Source: a candidate division TM6 bacterium UASB124 (GTDB lineage Bacteria; Dependentiae; Babeliae; Babeliales; RVW-14). Taken from it: a DNA stretch of 22,174 nt. Positions 8,096 to 16,993 of this stretch are shown here, in pieces. The notes under the pieces are model-generated. The model saw nothing but the letters and a program-made list of their open reading frames with translations, was not told the origin of the DNA and ran no database searches. Each line of letters begins with the position of its first letter. Position 1 is the stretch's first letter. The stretch is taken from positions 11,880-34,053 of the forward strand of contig LDIV01000001.1 of the NCBI GenBank assembly GCA_001468855.1. The letters are read 5' to 3'. Made by a program: the position numbers and the translations under genes.

Positions 8096-8127
8096 GGCTG
8101 ATCCCTTCTATCTCAAGTATTTATTCA

Positions 8128-8676
8128 CTATGCGCCAGCAGTAGCTTTTGTTTTACCAGCCTTACGAACAATAACTTCGCCTTCTCGTATAACACCAGTT
8201 CCTTTATATGGTTCTGGTGGACGGAAAGAACGAATCGCATCACACACATTACCAAGCATAAATTTATCGCTTGAACGGACAGTTAAAAGTTGACCCGTTT
8301 TATCAATTTCTATGCTTACTTCTTTAGGTACGGTGTAATCAATTTTATGTGTATATCCCAATGTTAAGGTAAGTTTTTGTCCAGCCATTTGAGCTTTAAA
8401 ACCCAACCCAACAATAGTAATTTTTTGTTCAAACCCTGTTTCTACGCCCTTGATCTTATTAGCAAGTAATGCTCTATTCATTCCCCAAACAACACGATCT
8501 TTGCGTTCTTTCTTTTCAGATTTCACAGAAAGGCTTTTACCTTCTAATAACGCAGATAACCCTTGCGGAAGTTCATGTTTGAAGGATCCCTTTGGACCTG
8601 AAATTGTTAAAAGATTTCCTTGAACTTGAACTTTGGCAGAGGTGAGCGTAATAGGTTTTTTTCCAATTTTTGACAT
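8128..8676 (-). CDS. rplF: 50S ribosomal protein L6 (uL6)
   Basis: L6 sits at the base of the L7/L12 stalk, near the factor-binding site and the sarcin-ricin loop. The 182-residue product opens with SKIGKKPITL and contains two related alpha/beta domains, the first with VQGNLLTISGPKGSF. The C-terminal domain carries the family signature GNVCDAIRSFRPPEPYKGTG followed by the basic end. Length matches the family (about 177-180). It is 10 bases after rpsH in reading order. Confidence 0.97.
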   Translation of the reverse strand: MSKIGKKPITLTSAKVQVQGNLLTISGPKGSFKHELPQGLSALLEGKSLSVKSEKKERKDRVVWGMNRALLANKIKGVETGFEQKITIVGLGFKAQMAGQKLTLTLGYTHKIDYTVPKEVSIEIDKTGQLLTVRSSDKFMLGNVCDAIRSFRPPEPYKGTGVIREGEVIVRKAGKTKATAGA

Positions 8677-8686
8677 CGTTATATCC

Positions 8687-9079
8687 TTACCACACGTGGC
8701 AAATTACCTCACCACCGATACCCAACTTCTTTGCTTGTCGATCACTCATTACTCCATGGCTTGTTGACAAAATAGAAATACCCAAACCACCCATTACATT
8801 CGTAATGTTTTCTTTATTTTCATAATGACGTCGGCCCGGTGTACTCACCCGCAAAACTTCATGGATTACCGACTCACCAGAAACATACTTTAACAGAATG
8901 GTCAAAGATGCTTTGGCGCCCTCTTGTTCCTTCTTAAAATCTCTTATATAACCCTCTTCTTTAAGAGTTTTAGCTATCGCCTCTTTTTCGTTTGAATGTG
9001 GTATAACAACAAATCGCTTACCAACCATCAAACCATTGCGTATAACCGTTAGAAAATCACCTATCGTATCAATTGACAT
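8687..9079 (-). CDS. rpsH: 30S ribosomal protein S8 (uS8)
   Basis: S8 is a primary 16S rRNA binding protein and, in Escherichia coli, the translational repressor of the spc operon through its binding site near rplE. The 130-residue product begins SIDTIGDFLTVIRNG and ends with the conserved C-terminal region STSHGVMSDRQAKKLGIGGE. Two in-frame ATGs are close together (9085 and 9079). I chose 9079 because the GGAG element lies 8 bases before it and only 2 before the other. I did not find a recognisable S8-type control hairpin at rplE by eye. Confidence 0.96.
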   Translation of the reverse strand: MSIDTIGDFLTVIRNGLMVGKRFVVIPHSNEKEAIAKTLKEEGYIRDFKKEQEGAKASLTILLKYVSGESVIHEVLRVSTPGRRHYENKENITNVMGGLGISILSTSHGVMSDRQAKKLGIGGEVICHVW

Positions 9080-9096
9080 AGCCATGTCTCCATGAA

Positions 9097-9282
9097 TTAC
9101 CAGCTTGCTTTACGAACGCCAGGCAACAAACCTTGAAGCGCATACTTTCTTACACATAATCTACACATTTTGAAAAAACGCATGTATCCGCGAGGCCTTC
9201 CACAAAGCTTACAACGGTTACGTGCCCGTGTAGAAAATTTAGGGGCCTTATTTGCTTTTTCAATCATCGCTTTTCGTGCCAT
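9097..9282 (-). CDS. rpsN: 30S ribosomal protein S14 (uS14), short zinc type
   Basis: S14 is a head protein required late in 30S assembly. The 61-residue product is the short zinc-binding form, with C24-x2-C27 and C40-x2-C43 framing [12 protein letters not shown], and the family ending LPGVRKASW. The longer (about 100-residue) zinc-free form is absent here. GAGG lies 6 bases before the ATG. It sits between rplE and rpsH, the normal spc position. Confidence 0.97.
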   Translation of the reverse strand: MARKAMIEKANKAPKFSTRARNRCKLCGRPRGYMRFFKMCRLCVRKYALQGLLPGVRKASW

Positions 9283-9299
9283 TATTCACCTCTAAATAC

Positions 9300-9848
9300 T
9301 CAACGTTTTCGAGCTTGGAAAGGCATATTAAACTTTTTCAACAATGCAAGTGCCTGCTCATCATTGCTTGCTGTTGTATGAATGGTAATATTCATGCCAC
9401 GAACTTTATCAGTTTTATCATAGTCAATCTCAGGGAATACCATCCAATCTCTAATACCAATATTGTAATTACCATGCCCATCAAAAACAGGACTTACACC
9501 CTGAAAGTCACGTACTGCTGGTAACACAATATTTATTAATTTATCAAGGAAATGATACATATTGGTTCGACGTAATGTTACCATAACACCAATAGGAATC
9601 CCCTTGCGCAGCTTAAAACTTGCAATTGATTTTTTCGACAGCGTTTTTGCTGCAAATTGTCCTGCTATTTGATCAACAATTTCTTTTACCTGTGCGATTA
9701 CTTTAGAATCAGCAACAGCCTCTTTTACCCCAATATTAAGCACTATTTTGGAAATTGCAGGAATCTCCATAACATTTTTAAGCTTAAGCTCTTTGTGAAG
9801 TTCTGGGCGTATTTGGGTTTTATATAATTCCTCTAAACGTGATTTCAT
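9300..9848 (-). CDS. rplE: 50S ribosomal protein L5 (uL5)
   Basis: L5 binds 5S rRNA and contacts the P-site tRNA through the central protuberance. The 182-residue product contains PAISKIVLNIGVKEA, the region KLRKGIPIGVMVTLRR and the C-terminal IFPEID-like stretch (here MVFPEIDYDKTDKVRGMNI). The family length is about 179. A TTG at 9857 would extend it by three codons, but the ATG at 9848 has AGG 9 bases upstream and gives the usual family length. It follows rplX by 19 bases. Confidence 0.96.
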   Translation of the reverse strand: MKSRLEELYKTQIRPELHKELKLKNVMEIPAISKIVLNIGVKEAVADSKVIAQVKEIVDQIAGQFAAKTLSKKSIASFKLRKGIPIGVMVTLRRTNMYHFLDKLINIVLPAVRDFQGVSPVFDGHGNYNIGIRDWMVFPEIDYDKTDKVRGMNITIHTTASNDEQALALLKKFNMPFQARKR

Positions 9849-9867
9849 AAGGCGCAACCTACACTCT

Positions 9868-10182
9868 TTAGAAAGCTTCTTTGCAACGACTACAAACTCT
9901 TACTTTATTTCCAGCATCTAATAACTTAACCTGAATTCGGCAAGGCTTTTTACAAGCAGAACACATTGGCATGACTTTAGCCAGAGGAACTGGGCGCTCC
10001 TCTTTAAGAATTCCACCTTTTTGGCCTTGTCGTGTTGGTTTAGTATGCCGAGTTACAACATTAACATCTTTAACAAGAACTAACTCATCTTCAGGATAAA
10101 CAGAAATAACTATCCCTTGTTTACCTTTGTCCTTGCCCGATAGTACCATAACCGTATCATTTTTTCTTACTCGTGCTAGCAT
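9868..10182 (-). CDS. rplX: 50S ribosomal protein L24 (uL24) with C-terminal Cys4 motif
   Basis: L24 is an assembly initiator that binds the 5' region of 23S rRNA and later lies at the tunnel exit. The 104-residue product has the KOW motif (DTVMVLSGKDKGKQGIV) and the NVVTRHTKPT region. Its C-terminal part holds C74-x2-C77 and C97-x2-C100, which looks like a zinc ribbon; L24 proteins of many phyla lack these cysteines. The open frame extends to 10221 into rplN, but the ATG at 10182 has GAGGAA 9 bases before it and matches the family start. Confidence 0.95.
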   Translation of the reverse strand: MLARVRKNDTVMVLSGKDKGKQGIVISVYPEDELVLVKDVNVVTRHTKPTRQGQKGGILKEERPVPLAKVMPMCSACKKPCRIQVKLLDAGNKVRVCSRCKEAF

Positions 10183-10201
10183 ATGTATTTCCTCAATCTT
10201 G

Positions 10202-10570
10202 CTATAAAACTTCAGGTGCAAGTGAAATTATTTTTGTATGCCCACCAGCTTTTAGTTCTCGGGCAATAGGGCCAAAAATACGAGTTCCAACTGGCTGTTT
10301 TTCTTTATCAAGCAAAACTATGGCATTATCATCGAAACGTATATAGCTACCATCAGAGCGACGAAATTCTTTACATGTTCGTACAATAACAGCATCATAT
10401 ACATCACTTTTCTTCACCAAACCACCTGGGATCGCTTTCTTTATGGCGACTTTTACAATATCACCAAGATAGGCATAACGTTTCCTTGTGCTTCCGCAAA
10501 CACGGATCAGCATTGCTTTTTTTGCCCCTGAATTATCAGCAATTTCTAGCATCGCTCGCTCTTGTAACAT
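10202..10570 (-). CDS. rplN: 50S ribosomal protein L14 (uL14)
   Basis: L14 lies at the subunit interface, forms an intersubunit bridge with 16S rRNA and is the docking site of the silencing factor RsfS. The 122-residue product equals the family length. It begins [20 protein letters not shown], carries [15 protein letters not shown] and ends [23 protein letters not shown], the conserved L14 C-terminus. It follows rpsQ by 16 bases and precedes rplX, the start of the spc block. Confidence 0.97.
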   Translation of the reverse strand: MLQERAMLEIADNSGAKKAMLIRVCGSTRKRYAYLGDIVKVAIKKAIPGGLVKKSDVYDAVIVRTCKEFRRSDGSYIRFDDNAIVLLDKEKQPVGTRIFGPIARELKAGGHTKIISLAPEVL

Positions 10571-10586
10571 TACCGTTCCTCAAAAT

Positions 10587-10862
10587 CTAGCTTTTAGGAA
10601 TAACACGAACCAATGTCATGTACTTTTCTTTGGACAATGGCCTGCATTCTTTAAATTCAACTGTATCACCAATCTTGGCCGCATTTTGCTCATCATGTAC
10701 TTTGTATTTTTTATGACGGCGAACAACCTTACCCCAAAAAGGGTGTTTCAGCATGCGTACAACCTTTACAACAATCGTTTTATCCATTTTGTCAGAGACA
10801 ACTTCTCCCGTAAGCACCTTGCCACCCTGTGTATTAACTTGTTTATTTTCTGCAACAACCAT
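10587..10862 (-). CDS. rpsQ: 30S ribosomal protein S17 (uS17)
   Basis: S17 is a primary 16S rRNA binding protein with an OB fold. The 91-residue product has an N-terminal polar extension of about 14 residues, then [20 protein letters not shown], the [21 protein letters not shown] segment and the ending [25 protein letters not shown] lies close upstream of the ATG. The gene closes the S10 block after rpmC, in standard order. Confidence 0.97.
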   Translation of the reverse strand: MVVAENKQVNTQGGKVLTGEVVSDKMDKTIVVKVVRMLKHPFWGKVVRRHKKYKVHDEQNAAKIGDTVEFKECRPLSKEKYMTLVRVIPKS

Positions 10863-10883
10863 GTATCTTATCCTTGTCCTGCA

Positions 10884-11099
10884 TTATGCTTTTGTATGAG
10901 GCTTTTGACTACGTTGCATCTCTTGTGCCAATGTTAATGCACGTGCAATCTGATGACGTAGCTTTTCGAACTGAGAAGTATCTTTAACTTGTCCAGAAAG
11001 CCTACCGAGCTTTAAATTAAACATTTCTTTTTTCAATGACTTAGCTTCAGCTTTAAGAGCTGCAACATCTAATTTTTTCAATTCATCTTTTGACATCAT
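10884..11099 (-). CDS. rpmC: 50S ribosomal protein L29 (uL29)
   Basis: L29 is a small two-helix protein at the peptide exit tunnel, close to L23 and the signal recognition particle docking site. The 71-residue product reads as two long helices, with LKAEAKSLKKEMFNLKLGRL and a second one around EKLRHQIARALTLAQEMQRS. The tandem ATG leaves a one-residue ambiguity at the start. No strong Shine-Dalgarno sequence is visible. The gene lies 13 bases after rplP, so coupling with rplP is likely. Confidence 0.94.
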   Translation of the reverse strand: MMSKDELKKLDVAALKAEAKSLKKEMFNLKLGRLSGQVKDTSQFEKLRHQIARALTLAQEMQRSQKPHTKA

Positions 11100-11112
11100 A
11101 AATGCACCCGCA

Positions 11113-11553
11113 TCAATTTATTGCAGTTCTTTGTTCTTCAAGATCTTTTTTCTCAACAAATCTTGTTTTCATTGGCAACTTATATGAAGCAGATTCCAAA
11201 ATATGTTTGGCCTCATCACGCGTCAAACCGCCACCAAGCTCAAGAATTACACGGCCACGTTTTACCACAGCAACCCAAAGTTCTGGATTCCCCTTACCTT
11301 TACCCATTCGTGTTTCGGCTGGTTTTTTACTTACTGGCTTATCTGGAAACATACGCAAGTATGATCTGCCAACCTTCTTAAGATGTCGGTTAACAGCAAC
11401 ACGTAATGCCTCAATTTGTCGAGCAGAAACCCAAGAAGATTCAAGAGCCAAAAGCCCGAAATCTCCAAACATTACGGTACGTGCACCTTTTGAACGCCCC
11501 TTAATGCGACCTTTTTGCATTTTTCTAAATTTAGTTTTTTTAGGCATTAGCAT
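11113..11553 (-). CDS. rplP: 50S ribosomal protein L16 (uL16)
   Basis: L16 is essential for the A-site architecture of the peptidyl-transferase centre. The 146-residue product starts MLMPKKTKFRKMQKGRIKG and contains GDFGLLALESSWVSARQIEA and RVAVNRHLKKVGR. It also has RMGKGKGNPELWVAVVKRGR, the last being the most conserved segment of the family. A short charged C-terminal tail (about ten residues) is longer than in E. coli. The gene begins one base after the rpsC stop. Confidence 0.97.
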   Translation of the reverse strand: MLMPKKTKFRKMQKGRIKGRSKGARTVMFGDFGLLALESSWVSARQIEALRVAVNRHLKKVGRSYLRMFPDKPVSKKPAETRMGKGKGNPELWVAVVKRGRVILELGGGLTRDEAKHILESASYKLPMKTRFVEKKDLEEQRTAIN

Positions 11554-11554
11554 A

Positions 11555-12205
11555 TTATTGTCCCCTCAGTGTCATAGTACGCGGTGAGTATTCACCTTTA
11601 CAAATCCATACCTTAACACCGATCAAACCATACGTAGTAAGAGCCTCTGCCAAAGCAAAATCAACATTTGCTCGCAACGTATGCAATGGAGTCGAACCTA
11701 AACGCAACCATTCAGTTCGCGCAATTTCAGCTCCACCAATACGACCAGAAACACAAATCTTAACTCCTTTGGCACCACTTTTAAGAGCTGCAAACCCAGC
11801 TTTTTTCATAAGCCGTTTATAGCTCACACGCTTTTCAAGTTGCTCAGCAATACCCTTTGCTACAATAGCAGCATTAAGTTCGGGAGTTTTGATTTCTTGA
11901 ACAGATATTTCAATATTTTTATTTAATAATTTGTACAAGTCATGCTTGATTTGCTCAATCCCTGTTCCCTTTTTTCCGATAATCATACCAGGGCGCACAG
12001 AAAAGATGGTAATACGCACGTTATCAACAGCTTTGTCAATCACAATGCGCGCAACATCAGACATGTTAAGGCGTTCTTTTAAGAACTGACGAATTTGAAA
12101 ATCTTCCAAAACACTAGCGCCATAACCTTTTTTAGAAAACCAATGCGCTTGCCAGTCCTCAAAAAGACCTAATCTAAATCCTACCGGATGTACCTTTTGT
12201 CCCAC
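11555..12205 (-). CDS. rpsC: 30S ribosomal protein S3 (uS3)
   Basis: S3 forms part of the mRNA entry tunnel on the 30S head. The 216-residue product begins GQKVHPVGFRLG and has a type II KH domain with the GMIIGKKG loop (residues 73-80). The C-terminal domain contains VSYKRLMKKAGF and GAKGVKICVSGRIGGAEIAR. It initiates at GTG with GAGG 6 bases upstream. It stands between rplV and rplP in standard S10 order. Confidence 0.97.
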   Translation of the reverse strand: MGQKVHPVGFRLGLFEDWQAHWFSKKGYGASVLEDFQIRQFLKERLNMSDVARIVIDKAVDNVRITIFSVRPGMIIGKKGTGIEQIKHDLYKLLNKNIEISVQEIKTPELNAAIVAKGIAEQLEKRVSYKRLMKKAGFAALKSGAKGVKICVSGRIGGAEIARTEWLRLGSTPLHTLRANVDFALAEALTTYGLIGVKVWICKGEYSPRTMTLRGQ

Positions 12206-12214
12206 ACTGCACCT

Positions 12215-12559
12215 CTAAACATTCTTTTTATCAACAACTATAACAATATGACACATTCGCTTACGCTGTGGTGATGTGCGACCTTGTGCAGCAGGTTTAA
12301 AATACCGCATCACAGGCCCTTGATCTACGCGAATTTCTTTAATAAAAACTTTGGCCATAGAATCAATTTCAGGATTTTTAAATCGTGCGTTCGCATACGC
12401 AGAGTTAAGCGTCTTTAATATTGGCCGTGCACGCCTAACTGCACAAGTCTTCAACCACGCATATGCCTTATCAACTGAATAACCTCTGATGACATCAGCA
12501 TAGGGACGAAGTTTATAGGGCGAAATACGAACATATTTACTTATCGCTCTTGCTAGCAT
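12215..12559 (-). CDS. rplV: 50S ribosomal protein L22 (uL22)
   Basis: L22 lines the exit tunnel, where its extended beta hairpin forms the constriction with L4 and senses stalling peptides and macrolides. The 114-residue product has the N-terminal RAISKYVRISPYKLRPYAD segment and the beta-hairpin region ending QGRTSPQRKRMCHIVIVV. The cysteine replaces the usual serine or threonine before the final HI. AAGG lies 6 bases before the ATG. The 62-base gap to rpsS, just upstream in the direction of transcription, contains no gene that I can see. Confidence 0.96.
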   Translation of the reverse strand: MLARAISKYVRISPYKLRPYADVIRGYSVDKAYAWLKTCAVRRARPILKTLNSAYANARFKNPEIDSMAKVFIKEIRVDQGPVMRYFKPAAQGRTSPQRKRMCHIVIVVDKKNV

Positions 12560-12621
12560 GTTGTACCTTGATTCGACTTAAGTATACTCAAAAACTACAC
12601 AATCGTACATTAAATTCTAAT

Positions 12622-12996
12622 CTATTTCGTTGCTGGTTTTGCAGGTGCTGCCGCCGCTGGGGCCACCCCTGCCGCTGGAGCAGATCCTGCTACTGGAGCT
12701 GCTGTAGAAGCTCCCTCTCCAGTTTTCTCAGCCTTACGTTGTCCACTATGTACTCGAAATGTTCTGGTTGGAGCAAATTCACCTAATTTATGTCCCACCA
12801 TATTTTCAGTAACAAACACAGATGCAAACTTACGACCATCATGAACAGCAATCGTAAGCCCAACAAACTCTGGCGTAACCATGCTTGCACGTTGATACGT
12901 TTTAATTACTTCTCGTTTACCAGAAGATTTAACCTTCGCAATTTTTTTTGCAAGGGTTGGATCTACATAAGGACCTTTACTCAAAGACCGTGCCAT
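12622..12996 (-). CDS. rpsS: 30S ribosomal protein S19 (uS19) with Ala/Pro-rich tail
   Basis: S19 forms a complex with S13 in the 30S head and contacts A-site tRNA. Residues 1 to about 90 match S19 closely: [32 protein letters not shown], and [22 protein letters not shown]. The family normally ends at about 92 residues. Here a further 33 residues (about 92-124) consist mostly of alanine, proline, glycine and valine and end in PAKPATK. The coding DNA for this tail (12622-12717) is visibly richer in G and C than its surroundings. GAGGA lies 8 bases before the ATG. The tail looks unstructured; its role is unknown. Confidence 0.96.
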   Translation of the reverse strand: MARSLSKGPYVDPTLAKKIAKVKSSGKREVIKTYQRASMVTPEFVGLTIAVHDGRKFASVFVTENMVGHKLGEFAPTRTFRVHSGQRKAEKTGEGASTAAPVAGSAPAAGVAPAAAAPAKPATK

Positions 12997-13011
12997 GTAT
13001 CTATTCCTCGT

Positions 13012-13827
13012 TTACTTTCTTCGCTTCAATATTGCAGTACTCTTTCTACGTCTTGTTCGTGTACCTTTGCAACCCTTACCCCATGGAGACATTGGGTGAG
13101 ATCCAGATTTTGAACGACCTTCACCACCACCATGTGGGTGATCAATTGGATTCATTGCCATACCACGAACCGTAGGCCGAATACCCAAGCGACGTGTACG
13201 TCCAGCTTTTCCAATGATTACGTTACGAAAATCAGCATTAGAAAGCATTCCTACTGTCGCCCAATTCATTTCACTTACTGTTCTCAATTCACCAGATGGC
13301 ATTTTCAAAATAGCCAAATTATTTTCTCGATTCACTAATTGAACAGATGATCCTGCACTACGTGCAAATTTACCACCTTGACCAGGATACAACTCAACAT
13401 TATGAACAAAAAAACCAATGGGGATATCTTTAAGAGGCAAACAATTGCCAACTTTAGCCTCAGCCTTTTCACCAGCTAATACAGTATCGCCAACCTTAAG
13501 CCCTTCTGGTTTTAGAATGTACCCTTTGGCACCATTTTTATACACAATAAGCGCAATTGGTAAATTTCGATTTGGATCATACTCAAATGCTGCAACGATG
13601 CCTGGAACGTCACGAGTAGCTCGTTTAAAATCAACAATACGATATATCTTTTTAGCACCACCGCCACGATGACGACAGGTTATTCTGCCATAAGCATTGC
13701 GACCACCCGTTCTCTTTAATGGCGCAACCAAACTCTTTTCTGGCGCTTTTTTTGAAAGATCTTTATCTACAATGTACTGTTGGAAACGTAACGATGAATT
13801 ACGTGGCTTTCTTGTTACAATCGGCAT
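13012..13827 (-). CDS. rplB: 50S ribosomal protein L2 (uL2)
   Basis: L2 is one of the largest and most conserved 50S proteins. It is needed for subunit joining and lies close to the peptidyl-transferase centre. The 271-residue product contains RNAYGRITCRHRGGGAKK and DVPGIVAAFEYDPNRNLPIAL. Its C-terminal signature is PTVRGMAMNPIDHPHGGGEG, which includes the conserved histidine pair near residues 231 and 233. Its Shine-Dalgarno sequence (GAGGGA) lies within the end of rplW, whose stop is one base before the rplB ATG. Confidence 0.98.
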   Translation of the reverse strand: MPIVTRKPRNSSLRFQQYIVDKDLSKKAPEKSLVAPLKRTGGRNAYGRITCRHRGGGAKKIYRIVDFKRATRDVPGIVAAFEYDPNRNLPIALIVYKNGAKGYILKPEGLKVGDTVLAGEKAEAKVGNCLPLKDIPIGFFVHNVELYPGQGGKFARSAGSSVQLVNRENNLAILKMPSGELRTVSEMNWATVGMLSNADFRNVIIGKAGRTRRLGIRPTVRGMAMNPIDHPHGGGEGRSKSGSHPMSPWGKGCKGTRTRRRKSTAILKRRK

Positions 13828-13828
13828 A

Positions 13829-14173
13829 TTAGCTTCCCTCGGCTTCCGTCTTTGCTTGTGGCTTTTCGCTTGCTATTGCTTCAAACAAGCCAGGGATCTC
13901 TATCTTGTAACCCTTTTTCAATGTCACAATAGCTTTTTTGCGAGGATGCGTTGCATACGCTTTACGATTAAAAACTTTATTTTTTCCCGTTATGGTAGCA
14001 ACACGAACTTTATCAACTTTAACATTCCAAATTTTTTCAACCGCGTCACCAACCATAGTTTTATTGGCATCTGCATGTACTTCAAACGTATATTGATTAA
14101 GTTTTTTATACAAATCAATGCTCTTGGTGGTAACAAAAGGTCGTTTAATAATATCGTAAATACTTAGTTCCAT
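13829..14173 (-). CDS. rplW: 50S ribosomal protein L23 (uL23)
   Basis: L23 is at the exit tunnel and is the docking site for trigger factor and SRP. The 114-residue product shows [26 protein letters not shown] and [15 protein letters not shown]. The long loop follows, and then the [15 protein letters not shown] strand. A C-terminal extension of about 18 mostly charged residues ([14 protein letters not shown]) exceeds the usual 95-100 residue length. It overlaps rplD by 10 bases. Confidence 0.96.
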   Translation of the reverse strand: MELSIYDIIKRPFVTTKSIDLYKKLNQYTFEVHADANKTMVGDAVEKIWNVKVDKVRVATITGKNKVFNRKAYATHPRKKAIVTLKKGYKIEIPGLFEAIASEKPQAKTEAEGS

Positions 14174-14802
14174 TGCGCAACCATATTTTTAAAGAAGTCT
14201 AAATCTTTTTTCAGAAAAACCCATGTATGTGCATTATTTAAATGATATGCATTAGGTTGATCAAATAACACAATATTAACATTTGGCAAATTACGAAATG
14301 AAGCTGCAGTAAGCTCATCACCAAACGGTAAGAATAACACAACTTTTTTATCTAACAATCCCATTGAATGCAAAACATCATGTGCCCCTTTGGCTGATGG
14401 CTTTGAACCTTTCAATTCAAAATCCAAACAAGCAATAGCATTTCTATCAAGCATTGAAAAGAAAAGATTGTTAAATACTAAACGTTTTTGTTGCACATGT
14501 ATTGATAACATACGAGTACGTGGCTGTGGTCCAAAAACAACCCCACCTTTTCTCCATAGAGGGGAACGTATCGAACTCACACGAGCACGGCCTGTACCTT
14601 TTTGACGCCATGGCTTTTTATTCGAAAACGCTAGATCACCACGAGTTTTACACCCAACAGTTCCTTGTCGCCAATTTTGCAACATTGAACGAATTGCACA
14701 TGCAAACGTCTTTGGGCTCTCTTCTTTTCTTTTAATATCAACAGAGAGTTGCACTTTTTCTGGTGATTGTGATTGTGAACTGCGAACTGGAATAGCAATC
14801 AT
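14164..14802 (-). CDS. rplD: 50S ribosomal protein L4 (uL4)
   Basis: L4 has a globular domain on the 50S surface and a long loop that reaches into the exit tunnel. In E. coli it also attenuates the S10 operon. The 212-residue product carries the loop signature [20 protein letters not shown] followed by [13 protein letters not shown], which identifies it. The 3' end overlaps rplW by 10 bases. I see no S10-type attenuator hairpin upstream of rpsJ, where tuf precedes by only 15 bases, so L4 autoregulation of the E. coli type is doubtful here. Confidence 0.97.
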   Translation of the reverse strand: MIAIPVRSSQSQSPEKVQLSVDIKRKEESPKTFACAIRSMLQNWRQGTVGCKTRGDLAFSNKKPWRQKGTGRARVSSIRSPLWRKGGVVFGPQPRTRMLSIHVQQKRLVFNNLFFSMLDRNAIACLDFELKGSKPSAKGAHDVLHSMGLLDKKVVLFLPFGDELTAASFRNLPNVNIVLFDQPNAYHLNNAHTWVFLKKDLDFFKNMVAQWN

Positions 14803-14813
14803 ATTTAGATCCC

Positions 14814-15431
14814 TTATTTTTTAATGGTCACCAAAGAATCTTTTTTGCCCGGGATCGCACCTTTAATAAACACATACCCAGTATCTTTATCAATGCGAAC
14901 TATTTTGAGGCCTTTGACGGTAACTTGTTCTACTCCCAAGTGTCCAGGAAATTTCTTTCCTTTGATAACTTCACCCTGGGTTCGCAAACAGCCACCTGTT
15001 CCTGGACGACGGTGAAACTTTGAACCGTGAGCAGCTGGGCCACCTGCAAAATTCCAACGTTTAACAACACCCTGAAAACCTAATCCCTTTGATGTTCCTG
15101 TTATAGAAACAACATCACCCTCAACAAGTGTAGATTGACCAATATTAACGCTTTGTCCTGCTGTTATATCTTGAGTTTTATCAACCGCTATTTCTTTAAC
15201 ATGAAGAAAGTAATCTTTCTTTGCTTTTAACCAAAGGTCGGAAAATGGTTGTCCTCTAAACTTTTTTCTTAACAATCCAAACTGGAGCGATGTGTACCCA
15301 TCTTTCTCAGACGATTTGATTTGCGTTACAAACCAATTATTCACATCAACTATCGTAACAGGAATAACATCACCGTTTTTATCAAACACCTGCGTCATTC
15401 CAACTTTAATACCATGCACACTGTTAAACAT
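14814..15431 (-). CDS. rplC: 50S ribosomal protein L3 (uL3)
   Basis: L3 is an early-assembling protein that binds near the 3' end of 23S rRNA and reaches the peptidyl-transferase centre. The 205-residue product begins [20 protein letters not shown] and contains [39 protein letters not shown] and [11 protein letters not shown], the family signature region. The frame is open to 15467 inside rpsJ, but the ATG at 15431, with GAGG upstream, is the family start. It is 16 bases after rpsJ. Confidence 0.97.
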   Translation of the reverse strand: MFNSVHGIKVGMTQVFDKNGDVIPVTIVDVNNWFVTQIKSSEKDGYTSLQFGLLRKKFRGQPFSDLWLKAKKDYFLHVKEIAVDKTQDITAGQSVNIGQSTLVEGDVVSITGTSKGLGFQGVVKRWNFAGGPAAHGSKFHRRPGTGGCLRTQGEVIKGKKFPGHLGVEQVTVKGLKIVRIDKDTGYVFIKGAIPGKKDSLVTIKK

Positions 15432-15447
15432 AGTCGCCTCTATATCG

Positions 15448-15753
15448 CTACTTAATCTCAACATCAACGCCAGCTGATATATTCAATTTCATAAGAGCAT
15501 CCATAGTCTGTTCTGCTGGAGAAACAATATCCAAAATGCGCTTATGCGTAATAATCTCAAATTGTTCGCGTGATTTCTTGTCAATATGCGGAGAACGCAA
15601 AACTGTAAAGATCTGCTTTCTATTTGGAAGTGGAACAGGTCCCACAATGTGGGAACCTGTTCTTTTAACTGCCATGACTATTTGTCTAACCGCGTTATCG
15701 AGCAAACGATGATCGTATGATTTTAACGTTAATCGTATTTTATGTTTTTTCAT
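15448..15753 (-). CDS. rpsJ: 30S ribosomal protein S10 (uS10)
   Basis: S10 is a 30S head protein. As NusE it also pairs with NusB in transcription antitermination and links RNA polymerase to the ribosome through NusG. The 101-residue product has [20 protein letters not shown], the extended loop [28 protein letters not shown] and the ending [10 protein letters not shown], all typical. The gene follows tuf by 15 bases, joining the str and S10 blocks. Confidence 0.97.
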   Translation of the reverse strand: MKKHKIRLTLKSYDHRLLDNAVRQIVMAVKRTGSHIVGPVPLPNRKQIFTVLRSPHIDKKSREQFEIITHKRILDIVSPAEQTMDALMKLNISAGVDVEIK

Positions 15754-15768
15754 GACAATTTCACTCGA

Positions 15769-16959
15769 CTATTCGATAATCTTAGTTACAACGCCAGCTC
15801 CGATAGTTCTACCGCCCTCACGAACTGCGAACTTCAAGCCTTCATCCATTGCAACCTTGCTGACTAACTCTACTGTTACTTCAACATCATCGCCAGGCAT
15901 AACCATTTCTCGTCCAGCTGGAAGAGCTACGGTACCGGTAACGTCGGTTGTTCTGAAATAAAATTGCGGTCTGTAACCAGTAAAGAATGGACTATGACGA
16001 CCACCTTCTTCTTTTTTCAAGACCAAAATTTGTGCTTTGAACTTTTTGTGTGGTGTAATTGTACCTGGAGCTGCAACTACTTGTCCACGTTCAACTTCTT
16101 CTTTTTTGGTACCACGAAGGAGCAAGCCTACGTTATCACCGGCAAAACCTTCTTTGAGCTCTTTATTAAACATTTCAACGCCTGTAATAACAGTTTTCGT
16201 TGTATCTTTAAAACCAACAAGCTCAACTTCATCAGCTATCTTGATCTTACCACGTTCAACACGACCAGTAACAACAGTACCACGACCTGAAATTGAAAAC
16301 ACATCTTCAATAGGCATCAAGAAAGGTTTTTCGATGTCTCGTTGTGGTGTTGGAATATATGAATCGACTGCGTCCATTAATTTTATAATTGCCGGTTCAC
16401 CGATTTCACTCTTATCACCTTCAAGAGCTTTTAATGCAGAACCACGGACAATAGGAATTTCCTTACCAGGAAAACCATATTTGGTTAATAGATCACGAAT
16501 TTCTTCTTCAACAAGATCAATCATGCTTGGATCATCAACCATATCAACTTTATTCAAAAATACCGCAATGGCTGGAACACCAACTTGACGGGCCAACAAA
16601 ATATGTTCACGGGTTTGTGGCATTGGTCCATCTGGTGCTGATACAACAAGAATCGCACCGTCCATTTGTGCTGCACCGGTGATCATGTTTTTTACATAGT
16701 CAGCGTGGCCAGGGCAGTCAACGTGAGCATAGTGACGATTTTTAGTTTCATATTCAACGTGAGTTGCGTTAATAGTAATACCACGTGCCTTTTCTTCTGG
16801 CGCCTTATCAATTTGATCATATGCTTTAAATTCAGCCATACCTTGTTGTGCCAAAACCTTAGTAATGGCAGCTGTCAACGTTGTTTTACCATGGTCAACG
16901 TGACCGATTGTGCCAACGTTTACGTGAGGCTTCTTACGTTCAAAAACACCCTTTGCCAT
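15769..16959 (-). CDS. tuf: Elongation factor Tu
   Basis: EF-Tu is the GTPase that delivers aminoacyl-tRNA to the ribosomal A site. The 396-residue product has the P-loop GHVDHGKT (residues 19-26), the switch II region [12 protein letters not shown] and the NKVD guanine-specificity motif. Beta-barrel domains 2 and 3 follow, and the protein ends with [23 protein letters not shown] lies 8 bases before the ATG. It follows fusA by 34 bases in the standard str order. No second copy lies within this window. Confidence 0.98.
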   Translation of the reverse strand: MAKGVFERKKPHVNVGTIGHVDHGKTTLTAAITKVLAQQGMAEFKAYDQIDKAPEEKARGITINATHVEYETKNRHYAHVDCPGHADYVKNMITGAAQMDGAILVVSAPDGPMPQTREHILLARQVGVPAIAVFLNKVDMVDDPSMIDLVEEEIRDLLTKYGFPGKEIPIVRGSALKALEGDKSEIGEPAIIKLMDAVDSYIPTPQRDIEKPFLMPIEDVFSISGRGTVVTGRVERGKIKIADEVELVGFKDTTKTVITGVEMFNKELKEGFAGDNVGLLLRGTKKEEVERGQVVAAPGTITPHKKFKAQILVLKKEEGGRHSPFFTGYRPQFYFRTTDVTGTVALPAGREMVMPGDDVEVTVELVSKVAMDEGLKFAVREGGRTIGAGVVTKIIE

Positions 16960-16993
16960 CGTACATATCCTTCTAACTAGTGATAACTATGTA

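Noticed and set aside
10488..10937. Plus-strand open frame of 149 codons opposite rplN/rpsQ/rpmC
   Set aside because: It lies antisense to three well-recognised ribosomal genes and its translation resembles no protein; it is a shadow of their codon bias.
13697..14167. Plus-strand open frame of 156 codons opposite rplB/rplW
   Set aside because: It is antisense to conserved ribosomal genes, with low-complexity composition and no ribosome-binding site.
16037..16588. Plus-strand open frame of 183 codons opposite tuf
   Set aside because: Long antisense frames over tuf are a common codon-usage artefact; the Ser/Thr-rich translation has no recognisable domain.
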